From the NCBI RefSeq assembly GCF_014647915.1, contig NZ_BMQC01000001.1:62001-126000 (forward strand): a stretch of DNA of 64,000 bases, read 5' to 3'. This stretch comes from Pilimelia terevasa (GTDB taxonomy: Bacteria > Actinomycetota > Actinomycetes > Mycobacteriales > Micromonosporaceae). The position numbers were made by a program, and so were the translations under genes. The notes beneath the pieces were generated by a model, which was given only the letters and a program-made list of their open reading frames with translations, was not told the DNA's origin and did not search any database. Of the stretch, positions 41,919 through 50,454 are shown piece after piece (position 1 is the first letter of the stretch; every line of letters begins with the position of its first letter).

Positions 41919-43490
41919 ATGGAGCACCACGAACCAGCCCGGCGCGGACGAGTGGTCATGCTGGTGGACAACGGGGTCCTCGGCGACTCCCGGGTGCAGA
42001 AGACGGCCCGGTCCGCGGCCGAGCGGGGCTGGGAGGTCTTCCTGCTGGGGCGCGCGCTCAACGGCCCCGCGCAGGAGTGGAAGCTCGGCGGGGCGACGGT
42101 CCGGCTGCTGCCGATGGAGCCCGTCATGGCGCGGCGCCGGCACGAGTTCCGGCGGGCCTGGCTGCGGTACCCGCTCGCCTACCCGCCCAACGGCATCGCC
42201 CAGTACCGCGCCGCCAGCCTCGCGGCCTGGAACGCCGACCTGACGGTGAAGGCCGCGCAGCTCGACATCGCCGCGCGCGAGGGCACGCCGCCGGCCGCCC
42301 TCGCCGCGGCCCGGCGCCGCCTGCGGGCCGCGCGGCTGGCCTGGCGGGTCCAGCGCAAGTGGGTCTGGCTGCGCACCGGGATGCTGAACCGGGCGCGGTC
42401 CCGGCGCAAGCTGCGCAACCCGTGGGACCGCGCGTACACCATGTTCTGGCAGCGGATGCTCAAGGACGGCGCGTGGCGCCGGCTGGAGCCGGGCCTGTGG
42501 GACTACGAGCGGGCGTTCGCCGCGACGGTGGACAAACTGGACCCGGACCTGATCCACGCGAACGACTTCCGCACGATCGGCATCGCGGCCCGCGCCAAGA
42601 TCCGCGCCAGGGCCCGCGGCCGGGACATCAAGATCGTCTGGGACGCCCACGAGTTCCTGCCCGGGGTCAAGCCCTGGCAGGACAACGGGCGGTGGCAGCT
42701 CGGCAACATGGCCACCGAGCGGGAGTACGCGCCGTACGCCGACGCCGTGATGACGGTCTCGCCGACCCTGGCCGAGATGCTCCGGGAGGCCCACGACCTC
42801 CCGGAGCTGCCCGCGGTCGTGCTCAACGCCCCGGCCCCGGAGCACGGCCCGGCCGACGGCGGCCCGGTACCGGACCTGCGCGCCGACTGCGGCCTGGCCG
42901 CCGACACCCCGCTGCTGGTGTACAGCGGCGGCGGCGCGGTCCAGCGCGGCCTCGACACCATGGTCGAGGCGCTGCCGTCGCTGCCCGGCGTGCACACGGC
43001 GCTGGTGGTGCCCCACCCGCTGCGCGGCTACGTCAAGGGCCTGATCAAGCGGGCCGAGGAGCTGGGCGCCGGGGACCGGCTGCACGTCCTGCCGTACGTG
43101 GCGCACTGGCACGTGGTGCCCTACCTGGCCGGCGCCGACGTGGGCGTCATCCCGATCCACCACTGGCCCAACCACGAGATCGCGCTGATCACCAAGTTCT
43201 TCGAGTACTCGCAGGGCCGGCTGCCGCTGGTGGTCAGCGACGTGAAGACGATGGCCGGTACGGTCGAGGCCACCGGCCAGGGCGAGGTGTTCCGCGCCGA
43301 GGACACCTCCGACTACGTGCGCGCGGTGAAGTCGGTGCTGGCCGACCCGCAGCGGTACCGGGCCGCGTACGACACCCCGGGCCTGCTGGAGGCGTGGACG
43401 TGGCGCGCGCAGGTGGACGTGCTCGACGACCTGTACCGGCGGCTCGTCCCCGACGGCGGCGCGGACCGGACAGGCGAGGTCGCGTCTTGA
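41919..43490 (+). CDS. Glycosyltransferase, GT4-like (GT-B fold)
   Basis: 523 aa. N-terminal nucleotide-binding-like half starts VVMLVDNGVLGDSRVQKTA, followed by a long basic helical insertion (about 90-175, many Arg). The C-terminal donor-binding half has LLVYSGGGAVQRGLDTMVEAL, VIPIHHWPNHEIALITKFFEY and QGRLPLVVSD. This matches GT4 enzymes with an E-x7-E-like donor region (NHEIALITKFFE). It probably builds or extends a surface glycan from a nucleotide sugar at the inner face of the membrane. Its stop overlaps a TTG start of the next gene. It opens the glycan island. GGGAAGG lies 14 bases before the ATG. Confidence 0.85.
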   Translation: MEHHEPARRGRVVMLVDNGVLGDSRVQKTARSAAERGWEVFLLGRALNGPAQEWKLGGATVRLLPMEPVMARRRHEFRRAWLRYPLAYPPNGIAQYRAASLAAWNADLTVKAAQLDIAAREGTPPAALAAARRRLRAARLAWRVQRKWVWLRTGMLNRARSRRKLRNPWDRAYTMFWQRMLKDGAWRRLEPGLWDYERAFAATVDKLDPDLIHANDFRTIGIAARAKIRARARGRDIKIVWDAHEFLPGVKPWQDNGRWQLGNMATEREYAPYADAVMTVSPTLAEMLREAHDLPELPAVVLNAPAPEHGPADGGPVPDLRADCGLAADTPLLVYSGGGAVQRGLDTMVEALPSLPGVHTALVVPHPLRGYVKGLIKRAEELGAGDRLHVLPYVAHWHVVPYLAGADVGVIPIHHWPNHEIALITKFFEYSQGRLPLVVSDVKTMAGTVEATGQGEVFRAEDTSDYVRAVKSVLADPQRYRAAYDTPGLLEAWTWRAQVDVLDDLYRRLVPDGGADRTGEVAS

Positions 43491-45067
43491 CCGACGAGGG
43501 GGTGCCGCGGCCCGAGGTGACGGTCGTGGTGGCGGTGTACAACACGATGCCGTACCTGACCCGCTGCCTGGAGTCGCTGGTCACGCAGAGCATCGGCCGG
43601 GACAAGCTGGAGGTCGTCGCGGTCGACGACGGCTCCACCGACGGCAGCGGGGCGGAGCTGGAGCGGTACGCGGCCCGGTACCCGGGCCTGTTCACGGTGA
43701 TCCACCAGGCCAACTCCGGCGGGCCGGCGGAGCCGAGCAACCGGGCGCTGGACGTGGCCACCGGCCGGTACGTCTTCTTCGTCGGCGCCGACGACTACCT
43801 GGGGCCGCAGGCGCTGCGCCGGCTGGTGCAGATGGCCGACCGCAGCGGCGCGGACGTGACCCTCGGCCGGGTCGTGGGCGTCAACGGCCGGTACGTGGAC
43901 CAGCAAATCTTCAGCCAGAACGCCGACGACGTGGACCTGTACGACTCGGCGCTGCCCTGGTCGCTGGCCAACACCAAGCTGTTCCGCCGGGCGCTGATCG
44001 ACCGGTACAAGCTGCGCTTCCCGACCGACATGGCGATGCTCAGCGACCAGCCGTTCACGCTGGAGGCGCTGGTGCGGGCGGAGCGGGTCGCCGTCGTGGC
44101 CGACTACGCCTGCTACTACGCCGTGCGCCGGCTGGACTTCAGCAACATCACCTTCACCCCGCGCCGCCCGGACACGCTGCTGGGCTGCGTGGCGCGGCTG
44201 ATGGACTTCGTTGCCGAGCTGATCCCGGCCGGGCCGCGGCGGGACGCGGTGCTGCTGCGGCACTTCCGCTGGGAGGTCGCCAAGCTGGTCGGCCGGGACT
44301 TCGTTGCGCTGGACCGCGCCGCCCGGGAGCGGATCCAGGCCGAGGTCCGCCGGCTCGCCGACGACTACCTCACCCCGGGCCTGGCCGAGCGGCTGTTCGT
44401 GGCCGAGCGGGTGCGGATCGCCTACGCCCAGCGGGCGACGCTGGACCAGCTCACCGACTTCCTGCGCACCCAGCAGGAGGAGGCCGACCCGCCGCTGGTC
44501 AGCGACGGCGGGCGCCAGTTCGTGGCCTACCCCGGGTTCCGCGACCCCCGGCTCGGCCTGCCCGACGAGGTCTTCGCGCTGAGTCCGGCGATGGCCGCCG
44601 ACTGGCTGGCCCGGCTGGACACCGTCGGCCTGACCTGGGTCGGCGGGAGCGGCGGGCGGCTCACGGTACACGCGCACAGCACCCGCCGGGAGCTGGCCTA
44701 CCTGCCCTCCGGCGCGCTGCGGATGGCCGCCGGGGACGCCGCGGCCGCGGTCCGGGTCGAGGCGGACGAGGCCGGCACCCGGGTCCGGGGCACCTTCCGT
44801 TTTGCGGACTTTTTTGATGAATCGACCCACCTCGGCGCGGTGCGAGTCGTTGAGGCTAGCGTCACCGCGGACGGCCGCACGGGCACGGCCGGCCTGCGCG
44901 CCCCCCGCGGCATGGGCACCCGGCGGGTCGTGCACCGCCGGGGCGCCCGCCTGTACGTCGTCACGCTCACCGCCAACCACCACGGCCGCTTGGTCGTCGC
45001 GATCGCGCCGGTCACGCCCGGCCGGGTGGTCCGCCGGCTGCTCAGCCGGTCCCGAGGAGGAAAGTAA
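43487..45067 (+). CDS. Glycosyltransferase family 2 with C-terminal extension
   Basis: 526 aa from a TTG overlapping the previous stop (TTGA) and preceded by GAGGT at suitable spacing; a GTG at 43502 is the alternative. GT-A domain: VTVVVAVYNTMPYLTRC, VDDGSTDGS, NSGGPAEPSNRAL and the metal-binding FFVGADDYL. About 280 further residues follow: a helical part and a beta-rich C-terminal domain (from about 390). This layout resembles TagF/CDP-glycerol-associated or teichoic-type GT2 proteins. A short stretch near 44810-44870 has unusually A/T-rich codons. It is followed three bases later by the nucleotide-sugar dehydrogenase. Confidence 0.86.
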   Translation: MTDEGVPRPEVTVVVAVYNTMPYLTRCLESLVTQSIGRDKLEVVAVDDGSTDGSGAELERYAARYPGLFTVIHQANSGGPAEPSNRALDVATGRYVFFVGADDYLGPQALRRLVQMADRSGADVTLGRVVGVNGRYVDQQIFSQNADDVDLYDSALPWSLANTKLFRRALIDRYKLRFPTDMAMLSDQPFTLEALVRAERVAVVADYACYYAVRRLDFSNITFTPRRPDTLLGCVARLMDFVAELIPAGPRRDAVLLRHFRWEVAKLVGRDFVALDRAARERIQAEVRRLADDYLTPGLAERLFVAERVRIAYAQRATLDQLTDFLRTQQEEADPPLVSDGGRQFVAYPGFRDPRLGLPDEVFALSPAMAADWLARLDTVGLTWVGGSGGRLTVHAHSTRRELAYLPSGALRMAAGDAAAAVRVEADEAGTRVRGTFRFADFFDESTHLGAVRVVEASVTADGRTGTAGLRAPRGMGTRRVVHRRGARLYVVTLTANHHGRLVVAIAPVTPGRVVRRLLSRSRGGK

Positions 45068-45069
45068 CC

Positions 45070-46353
45070 ATGAAGATCTGTGTCGTCGCGCTCGGAAAGA
45101 TCGGGCTGCCGCTGGCCGTGCAGTTCGCCGCCAAGGGCCACGAGGTGACCGGCGCGGACGTCTCCGAGCGGGTCGTCGCCATGGTCAACGAGGGCACCGC
45201 GCCCTTCCCGGGCGAGGCCGACCTCGACGTCCAGCTCAAGCGCGCCGTCGAGGCGGGGCTGATGACGGCCACCACCGACACCGCCGCCGCGGTCGCCGCC
45301 GCCGAGGCGGTCGTCGTGGTGGTGCCGCTGTTCGTGGACGCCGACGGGGTACCGGACTTCGGCTGGATGGACGCGGCCACCCAGGCCATCGCCAAGGGCC
45401 TGCGGCCGGGCACGCTGGTCAGCTACGAGACGACACTGCCGGTCGGTACCACCCGTACCCGCTGGGCGCCGATGCTGGAGCAGGGCTCGGGCCTGACCGC
45501 CGGTACCGACTTCGACCTGGTCTTCAGCCCGGAGCGGGTGCTCACCGGCCGGGTCTTCGCCGACCTGCGGCGGTACCCGAAGCTCGTCGGCGGGATCAAC
45601 GAGCGCGGCACCGCCCGCGGCGTCGCCTTCTACCAGCAGGTCCTCGACTTCGACTACCGCGCGGACCTGCCCCGGCCCAACGGCGTGTGGGACATGGGCA
45701 ACGCGGAGGCCGCCGAGCTGGCCAAGCTCGCCGAGACCACCTTCCGGGACGTCAACATCGGGCTGGCCAACCAGTTCGCCCGGTACGCCGACACCATCGA
45801 CGTCGACATCGACACCGTCATCGACGCCTGCAACAGCCAGCCGTACAGCCACATCCACCGGCCCGGCATCGCCGTCGGCGGCCACTGCATCCCGGTGTAC
45901 CCGCGGCTGTACCTGTGGAACGACCCGGCCGCGTCGGTGGTGCGCGCGGCCCGCGAGGCGAACGCGGAGATGCCGGAGTACGCGGTGCAGCTCCTCGCCG
46001 ACGCCTACGGCGACCTGACCGACGCCGAGGTGCTGGTGCTCGGTGCCTCCTACCGCGGCGGGGTGAAGGAGACGGCGTTCTCCGGCGTCTTCCCGACCGT
46101 CGCGGCGCTGAAGGCGCGCGGCGCCCAGCCGTACGTGTCCGACCCGATGTACACCCCCGAGGAGCTGGCCGCCCTCGGCCTGCCGGCCTACCACGGGCAG
46201 CCGGTCACGGCCGTCGTCGTCCAGGCCGACCACGCCGAGTACCGCACGCTCGGCCTCAAGGACCTGCCCGGCGTCCGGGTGATCGTGGACGGCCGGCGGG
46301 TCACCGACCCGGAGCGCTGGGCGGGCATCCGCCGCGAGGTCATCGGCGGCTGA
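45070..46353 (+). CDS. UDP-sugar 6-dehydrogenase (WbpA/WecC type)
   Basis: 427 aa. Oxidises C6 of a UDP-hexosamine to a uronic acid with two NAD. N-terminal Rossmann VVALGKIGLPLA (5-16; the first Gly of GxGxxG is Ala), catalytic-core K219 in ELAKLAETTFRDVNI, catalytic C273 in GGHCIPVYP, and the C-terminal domain with VLVLGASYRGGVKE. The GGHCIPVYP form is that of UDP-N-acetylhexosamine dehydrogenases rather than UDP-glucose dehydrogenases. GAGGAAAG ribosome site. Together with the acyltransferase, aminotransferase, Gfo/Idh enzyme and 2-epimerase in this island it would feed a diacetamido-uronic acid route. Confidence 0.88.
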   Translation: MKICVVALGKIGLPLAVQFAAKGHEVTGADVSERVVAMVNEGTAPFPGEADLDVQLKRAVEAGLMTATTDTAAAVAAAEAVVVVVPLFVDADGVPDFGWMDAATQAIAKGLRPGTLVSYETTLPVGTTRTRWAPMLEQGSGLTAGTDFDLVFSPERVLTGRVFADLRRYPKLVGGINERGTARGVAFYQQVLDFDYRADLPRPNGVWDMGNAEAAELAKLAETTFRDVNIGLANQFARYADTIDVDIDTVIDACNSQPYSHIHRPGIAVGGHCIPVYPRLYLWNDPAASVVRAAREANAEMPEYAVQLLADAYGDLTDAEVLVLGASYRGGVKETAFSGVFPTVAALKARGAQPYVSDPMYTPEELAALGLPAYHGQPVTAVVVQADHAEYRTLGLKDLPGVRVIVDGRRVTDPERWAGIRREVIGG

Positions 46354-46362
46354 GTACCCGGG

Positions 46363-46392
46363 CGACCCCCGGCCCGGCGGTGCCGGGGGTCG
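46363..46392. terminator. Bidirectional terminator
   Basis: Perfect 11-bp stem (46363-46373 with 46382-46392) and 8-base loop between the convergent dehydrogenase and M28 peptidase genes. Confidence 0.75.
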
Positions 46393-46419
46393 GCGCCGGT
46401 GCGCGGCGGGCCGCCGCGC

Positions 46420-47439
46420 TCAGCGGGCGACGGCGAGCTTGTACAGCGCCGTGATCTGGGCGTTCGCCGTGTGGGTGAGCATCGTCGTGTCCACGTTGGC
46501 GGTGGTGTCGCAGGTGCGGTGGTAGCAGGCGTCGTACGGCTGCCCGGCCCGGCCGCCCCACTTCCTGGCCTGCGCCTCGGTCTTGCGGGCGCCGGCGCCG
46601 CCGTTGACGCCGGTGGCCGGGATCCGGTCGGTGTCGAACGGCGCGTTGTCGGAGCGCTTGGCCAGCTCGACGCTCTCCTCGGTGGCGAGCTGGTGGGCGT
46701 CGTAGTACTCCTGGAACAGCCGGCCCAGCGGCGTCGCCGGGTTGTTCAGGAAGTACCCGCCGTTGGGGGAGCCGACCATCTCGAAGTTCAGGTAGCCCCG
46801 GACCGTCGGCTTCCGGTCGCCGAGGTTCTTCACGTAGTACCGGGAGCCGACCATGCCCGGCTCCTCGTCGCCCCAGAACGCGAACCGCACCCGCGTGGCG
46901 AGGGCGGGCTTCTGCGCGGCCACGACCAGCGCCGTCTCCAGGACGGTCGCCACGGCCGCGGCGTTGTCGTTGAGGCCGGGCGTGGTGGACACGCTGTCGA
47001 TGTGCGCGCCGAAGACGTACACCTGGCCGGCGTCGCCGGTGCGGCTGTCGGCGAGGACGTTGACGCCCTTGCACCGGGGCGGGCAGGACTGGGTGCCGAC
47101 CTCGTAGCCGGCCGCCTCCAGGGTGGTGACCAGGTACCTGCGGAGGGCGGCCTCGCCCGGGGAGCCCGTCAGCCGGTGGCCGCCGTTCTCGGCGGTGATC
47201 CGGGTGAAGGTCGCCAGGTGCGCCTGGAGCGCGGCCAGCGTGATGACCGGCACGTCCGCCGTGACCGTACCGGCCCCGCGCGGCGCGGCGGCGGGGGAGA
47301 GGACGGCGAGCAGGGCGACGGTGGCCAGGGCGGCCACGGACCCCGAGCCCCAGGACCCGGCGGCCCGGGACCGGGCGGGGGCGGACCTGCCGGGCGCGCA
47401 CCCGGGCGGCGCGGGTGGCGGTGCGGGCGTGCGGTGCAT
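46420..47439 (-). CDS. Exported M28 family metallopeptidase, second copy
   Basis: 339 aa with GGGAGGA eight bases before the ATG. A basic Pro-rich N-terminus precedes one hydrophobic segment (about 33-52), so it is secreted or anchored. M28 ligands: H146 in GAHIDSV, D158 in LNDNAAA, E192-E193 in GDEEPGM, E220 in NFEMVG (Asp in the first copy) and H307 in CYHRTCD. Two cysteines frame the last histidine and another pair (CPPRC) lies at 119-123. It is the paralogue of the peptidase at 3823-4737, with about the same spacing of motifs. It interrupts the glycan island on the opposite strand. Confidence 0.92.
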   Translation of the reverse strand: MHRTPAPPPAPPGCAPGRSAPARSRAAGSWGSGSVAALATVALLAVLSPAAAPRGAGTVTADVPVITLAALQAHLATFTRITAENGGHRLTGSPGEAALRRYLVTTLEAAGYEVGTQSCPPRCKGVNVLADSRTGDAGQVYVFGAHIDSVSTTPGLNDNAAAVATVLETALVVAAQKPALATRVRFAFWGDEEPGMVGSRYYVKNLGDRKPTVRGYLNFEMVGSPNGGYFLNNPATPLGRLFQEYYDAHQLATEESVELAKRSDNAPFDTDRIPATGVNGGAGARKTEAQARKWGGRAGQPYDACYHRTCDTTANVDTTMLTHTANAQITALYKLAVAR

Positions 47440-47468
47440 GGCGGTGTCCTCCCCTGAGGTATGGGGAG

Positions 47469-47497
47469 AGTTAAGGTCATCTATTGATGTTGGTCAA
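47469..47497 (-). promoter_or_regulatory. Promoter of the second M28 peptidase gene
   Basis: On the minus strand TTGACC (47497-47492) is followed 17 bp later by TTAACT (47474-47469). This is a strong match for -35 and spacing, in a locally AT-rich spot that overlaps the stop of the preceding gene. Confidence 0.55.
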
Positions 47498-47994
47498 CCC
47501 GCGGCGGGCCTGGCCGGCTGCCGGTGGGCGGGCGCCCGGTCGGAGGCGGGCCACACATAGGGCATCGGGGGCGGCGGGGGGACGAACCGGCCGGCGTAGT
47601 GCTCCGGGTCCTTGGCCAGCAGGGAGGCGCGGTGGCTCCGGTGGAACGCCTCGTCGCCCAGCCACGGCGGCAGCTCGCCGGCCGCGGCCAGTACCCGCTG
47701 TTCCCGCACGTCCGCCGGCCCGCCGGCCGCCTCCAGGTCGGCACGCAGCGTCGCCGCGCAGGTGTCGGCCCGGCCGGTGGCGGTCCACGTGGCGCACATG
47801 TCGAGCCCGTACCGCACCAGGGCCTCCTCGTAGCCGGCCCACATCTTCACGGCCGGGTGGTGCCGCCACCCGTACCCGGGGACCACCAGCCCGCGCAGCA
47901 CCTGGATCGCCTCGACCCGCTGCTTGCCGAGGCGCCGCTGGTCTAGGACGGCGGCGCTGGCTGCGAAGTCGGGGTACGGCAGGAAGGTCTGCAT
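47494..47994 (-). CDS. MSMEG_6728-type protein, pyrimidine-dimer glycosylase-like
   Basis: 166 aa, soluble. Starts MQTFLPYPDFAASAAVLDQRRLGKQRVEA, the hallmark of the MSMEG_6728 family, which is distantly related to T4 endonuclease V-type pyrimidine-dimer glycosylases. Conserved HHPAVKMWAGYEEALVRYG and a HRSHRASLLAKDPEHY segment are also present. A role in UV-damage repair is suggested by the family name only and is not proven. The C-terminal 25 residues are a Pro-rich tail. It has no obvious link to the surrounding glycan genes. Confidence 0.78.
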   Translation of the reverse strand: MQTFLPYPDFAASAAVLDQRRLGKQRVEAIQVLRGLVVPGYGWRHHPAVKMWAGYEEALVRYGLDMCATWTATGRADTCAATLRADLEAAGGPADVREQRVLAAAGELPPWLGDEAFHRSHRASLLAKDPEHYAGRFVPPPPPMPYVWPASDRAPAHRQPARPAAG

Positions 47995-48052
47995 GGAGTC
48001 CCTGTACCCACTCCGTGCTGGTTTGTGCCGGTCGGGTCGGTGTCCGGCCGGG

Positions 48053-48574
48053 TCAGTGACCGGTCGGCGGGGTGGCCGGGTCGCGGGAGACGACCTCGCC
48101 CCCGGCGTCCACCCAGCCGCGCGGGCGGGCCGGGTTGCCGGCGACGAGCTGGTACGGCGCCACGTCCCTGGTGACCACCGAGCCGGCGGCCACCATCGCG
48201 TACTCGCCGACCGTGATGCCGCAGACCAGCGTCGCGTTGGCGCCGATCGACGCGCCGCGCCGGACCAGCGTCGGGGTGATCTCCCACGTCGGGTTCTGGG
48301 CCCGGGGCCGGAAGTCGTTGGTGAAGACCGCGCACGGGCCGACGAAGACCTCGTCCTCGATCGTGACGCCCTGGTACACCGAGACGTTGTTCTGGATCTT
48401 CACCCGGTCCCCGACGACGGCGCCGGCGTCGACGTACACGTTGCGGCCGATCACGCAGCCGGCGCCGACCCGCGCGCTCGACCGCACGTGCGCGAGGTGC
48501 CAGACCTTGGTACCGGCGCCGACCGCGGCGCCGTCCTCGACATCGGCGCTCGGGTGCACGAAAACGTCGTCCAT
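48053..48574 (-). CDS. Left-handed beta-helix acyltransferase (WlbB/WbpD-like)
   Basis: 173 aa made almost entirely of hexapeptide repeats (VHPSADVEDGAAVGAGTKVW start, VGDRVKIQNNVSVYQG, GASIGANATLVCG). The loop FTNDFRPRA and the terminal VVAGNPARP fit the WxcM/WlbB group, which acetylates the 3-amino group of UDP-2-acetamido-3-amino-hexuronic acid with acetyl-CoA. Its candidate substrate could be made by the DegT aminotransferase (51128) and Gfo/Idh enzyme (52274) in this island. It is last in a minus-strand operon behind the exporter genes. The exact acceptor sugar is inferred from context. Confidence 0.84.
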   Translation of the reverse strand: MDDVFVHPSADVEDGAAVGAGTKVWHLAHVRSSARVGAGCVIGRNVYVDAGAVVGDRVKIQNNVSVYQGVTIEDEVFVGPCAVFTNDFRPRAQNPTWEITPTLVRRGASIGANATLVCGITVGEYAMVAAGSVVTRDVAPYQLVAGNPARPRGWVDAGGEVVSRDPATPPTGH

Positions 48575-48604
48575 GGGCTCGCTCTCTGTTCGGGACGTGC
48601 GGTC

Positions 48605-49420
48605 CTACTTGTTCATGTACGCCTCGTACTCGCGGCACACCTCGGCCGTCGGGCCGTCGGCCCGGATCACGCCGCTCTCCAGCCAGATGGTCCGCTCGCA
48701 CGTGGTCTTGATCGTGCCGATGGCGTGGCTGACCAGGAACACCGTGCCCGCCTCGGCCCGCAGCTCGCGGACCCGCCCCTCGCTGCGCCGCCGGAACCGG
48801 GCGTCGCCGGTGGCCAGCGCCTCGTCGATGAGCAGCACGTCGTGCTTCTTGGCGGCGGCGATGGAGAAGCGCAGCCGGGCGGACATGCCCGAGGAGTACG
48901 TGCGCATGGGCAGGGCGGAGAAGTTGCCCCGGTCGTTGATGCCCGAGAACTGGACGATCTCCGGGGTCCGCTTGCGGACCTCCTCCGGCGACATGCCCAT
49001 GGCCAGGCAGCCCAGCGCGACGTTGCGCTCGCCGGACAGGTCGTTCTGGAGGGCGGCGTTGACGCCCAGCAGGCTCGGCTGGCCCTGGGTGAAGATCGCG
49101 CCCCGCTCGACGGGCAGCAGGCCGGCGACGGCCCGCAGGATCGTGGACTTGCCGGAGCCGTTGGAGCCGATCAGGCCGATGGCCTCGCCGCGGTACGCGG
49201 TGAAGCTGACGCCCTTGACCGCGTGCACCTCGGTCACCTGCGGCGCCCGCTTGCCGGTGAGCAGGCGGCGCAGGCCGGCGACGGGGGTGCCGGTGCCCGG
49301 GGTGCCGGCGCCGTGGACCCGGTACACGATGTGCACGTCGTCGACGATGACCGTGGGGATCCGCTCGCCCGTGGCGGTGGTCGCCGCGGTCGCCGCCGCG
49401 GCGGCGGTCTGCTCAGCCAC
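48605..49420 (-). CDS. ABC transporter ATPase for polysaccharide export (TagH/Wzt-like)
   Basis: 271 aa. GTG overlaps the permease gene by eight bases and has AGGAG upstream. Walker A GSNGSGKST, signature SSGMSARLRF (typical of glycan exporters), Walker B VLLIDEALATGD and switch His in VSHAIGTI. There is no C-terminal carbohydrate-binding domain as in long Wzt proteins, so it is closer to TagH. Energises export of a lipid-linked glycan through the neighbouring permease. Confidence 0.92.
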   Translation of the reverse strand: MAEQTAAAAATAATTATGERIPTVIVDDVHIVYRVHGAGTPGTGTPVAGLRRLLTGKRAPQVTEVHAVKGVSFTAYRGEAIGLIGSNGSGKSTILRAVAGLLPVERGAIFTQGQPSLLGVNAALQNDLSGERNVALGCLAMGMSPEEVRKRTPEIVQFSGINDRGNFSALPMRTYSSGMSARLRFSIAAAKKHDVLLIDEALATGDARFRRRSEGRVRELRAEAGTVFLVSHAIGTIKTTCERTIWLESGVIRADGPTAEVCREYEAYMNK

Positions 49421-50312
49421 GTCCGTACTCCTGTTCGCCGCGCCAGAAGTAGATGAAGCCGCCCGCGCCGACCAGTAGCGCCCAGCCGGCCGCCAGCGCC
49501 CAGATCTGGCCGATGGGCGAGGAGAGGCTGACCTCGGACATCATCGCGTGGCGCATGAGTTCGATGTAGACCAGCAGCGGGTTGAGTTCGAGGAGGTCGG
49601 CCGCCCAGGGCGGCAGGTGGTCCTTGAACAGCGTGACCGGGTACAGGACCGCCGAGGCGTACATCCAGGTGCGCAGGATGAACGGCATGACCTGGCGCAG
49701 GTCGGTCAGCTTGGCGCCGAGCCGGGCCATGGCCAGGGCCAGCCCGGCGTTGAAGACCGACTGGAGCAGCAGCGCCGGCAGGACCAGCAGCCACTCGAAG
49801 GTCAGCGGCTCGCCGGTGACCAGCATGATGCCGGCCAGCACCAGCATGGAGGCGACGAGGTGCTGGAACTGCACCATGGCCAGGGCCAGCGGGAGGCTCG
49901 CGCGGGGGAAGTGCAGCGCCCGGATGATGCCGAGGTTGCCGCTGATCGCCTGGATCCCCGCGGTGACGACCGAGGAGGTGAAGGTGAAGATGAAGACGCC
50001 CGCGCACAGGTACCCGATGAAGTTCGGCTCGCCGCCGTCGGCCTTCAGGATGATGCCGAAGATCAGGTAGTAGACGAGCGCGTTGGTGATCGGGGTGAGG
50101 ACCTGCCAGATCCGGCCGAGCTTGGCGGTCGAGAACTGGGCGATCACCCGGGCGTTGGCGTACGCGCTGATGAAGTGCCGGTACGCCCAGAGCTGGCGGG
50201 CGTAGGCCCCGAGGCCGGGGCGCGCCCCGGCAACGGTGAGCCCGTGCCGGGCGGCGATGGCGGCAGGGGTGGTGCCGGCGTCGGGCTCGGCGGTTACCGC
50301 CGTTTCGGCCAT
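49413..50312 (-). CDS. ABC-2 type polysaccharide export permease (TagG/Wzm-like)
   Basis: 299 aa with six hydrophobic segments after a cytoplasmic N-terminus (about 1-70). LGRIWQVLTPITNALVYYLIFGIILK is characteristic of TagG/Wzm/KpsM permeases, as are the terminal helices ending EYGRG. The ATG at 50312 has CGGAG about 11 bases upstream. It forms the channel for the ATPase encoded immediately downstream. Transcribed divergently from the TetR gene, which may control it. Confidence 0.92.
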   Translation of the reverse strand: MAETAVTAEPDAGTTPAAIAARHGLTVAGARPGLGAYARQLWAYRHFISAYANARVIAQFSTAKLGRIWQVLTPITNALVYYLIFGIILKADGGEPNFIGYLCAGVFIFTFTSSVVTAGIQAISGNLGIIRALHFPRASLPLALAMVQFQHLVASMLVLAGIMLVTGEPLTFEWLLVLPALLLQSVFNAGLALAMARLGAKLTDLRQVMPFILRTWMYASAVLYPVTLFKDHLPPWAADLLELNPLLVYIELMRHAMMSEVSLSSPIGQIWALAAGWALLVGAGGFIYFWRGEQEYGRG

Positions 50313-50428
50313 GGGGGAGCGCTCCGATCTTCGTCGCTGGTGGGGCGCAGGGCGCGACAACTCAGCCTAGGGGAGGGCGTGCGTCGACTGGCACCAAGGT
50401 AGGCTATCCAAGCGTCGAAACGCAACCG

Positions 50429-50448
50429 TAGCGTCGTTACGCTATAGT
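50429..50448 (+). promoter_or_regulatory. TetR gene promoter with overlapping palindrome
   Basis: TAGCGT-cgtt-ACGCTA (50429-50444) overlaps a near-consensus -10 TATAGT (50443-50448) that ends six bases before the GTG at 50455. A regulator bound here would block its own leaderless transcript and perhaps the divergent exporter operon. Confidence 0.55.
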
Positions 50449-50454
50449 GCGTAC

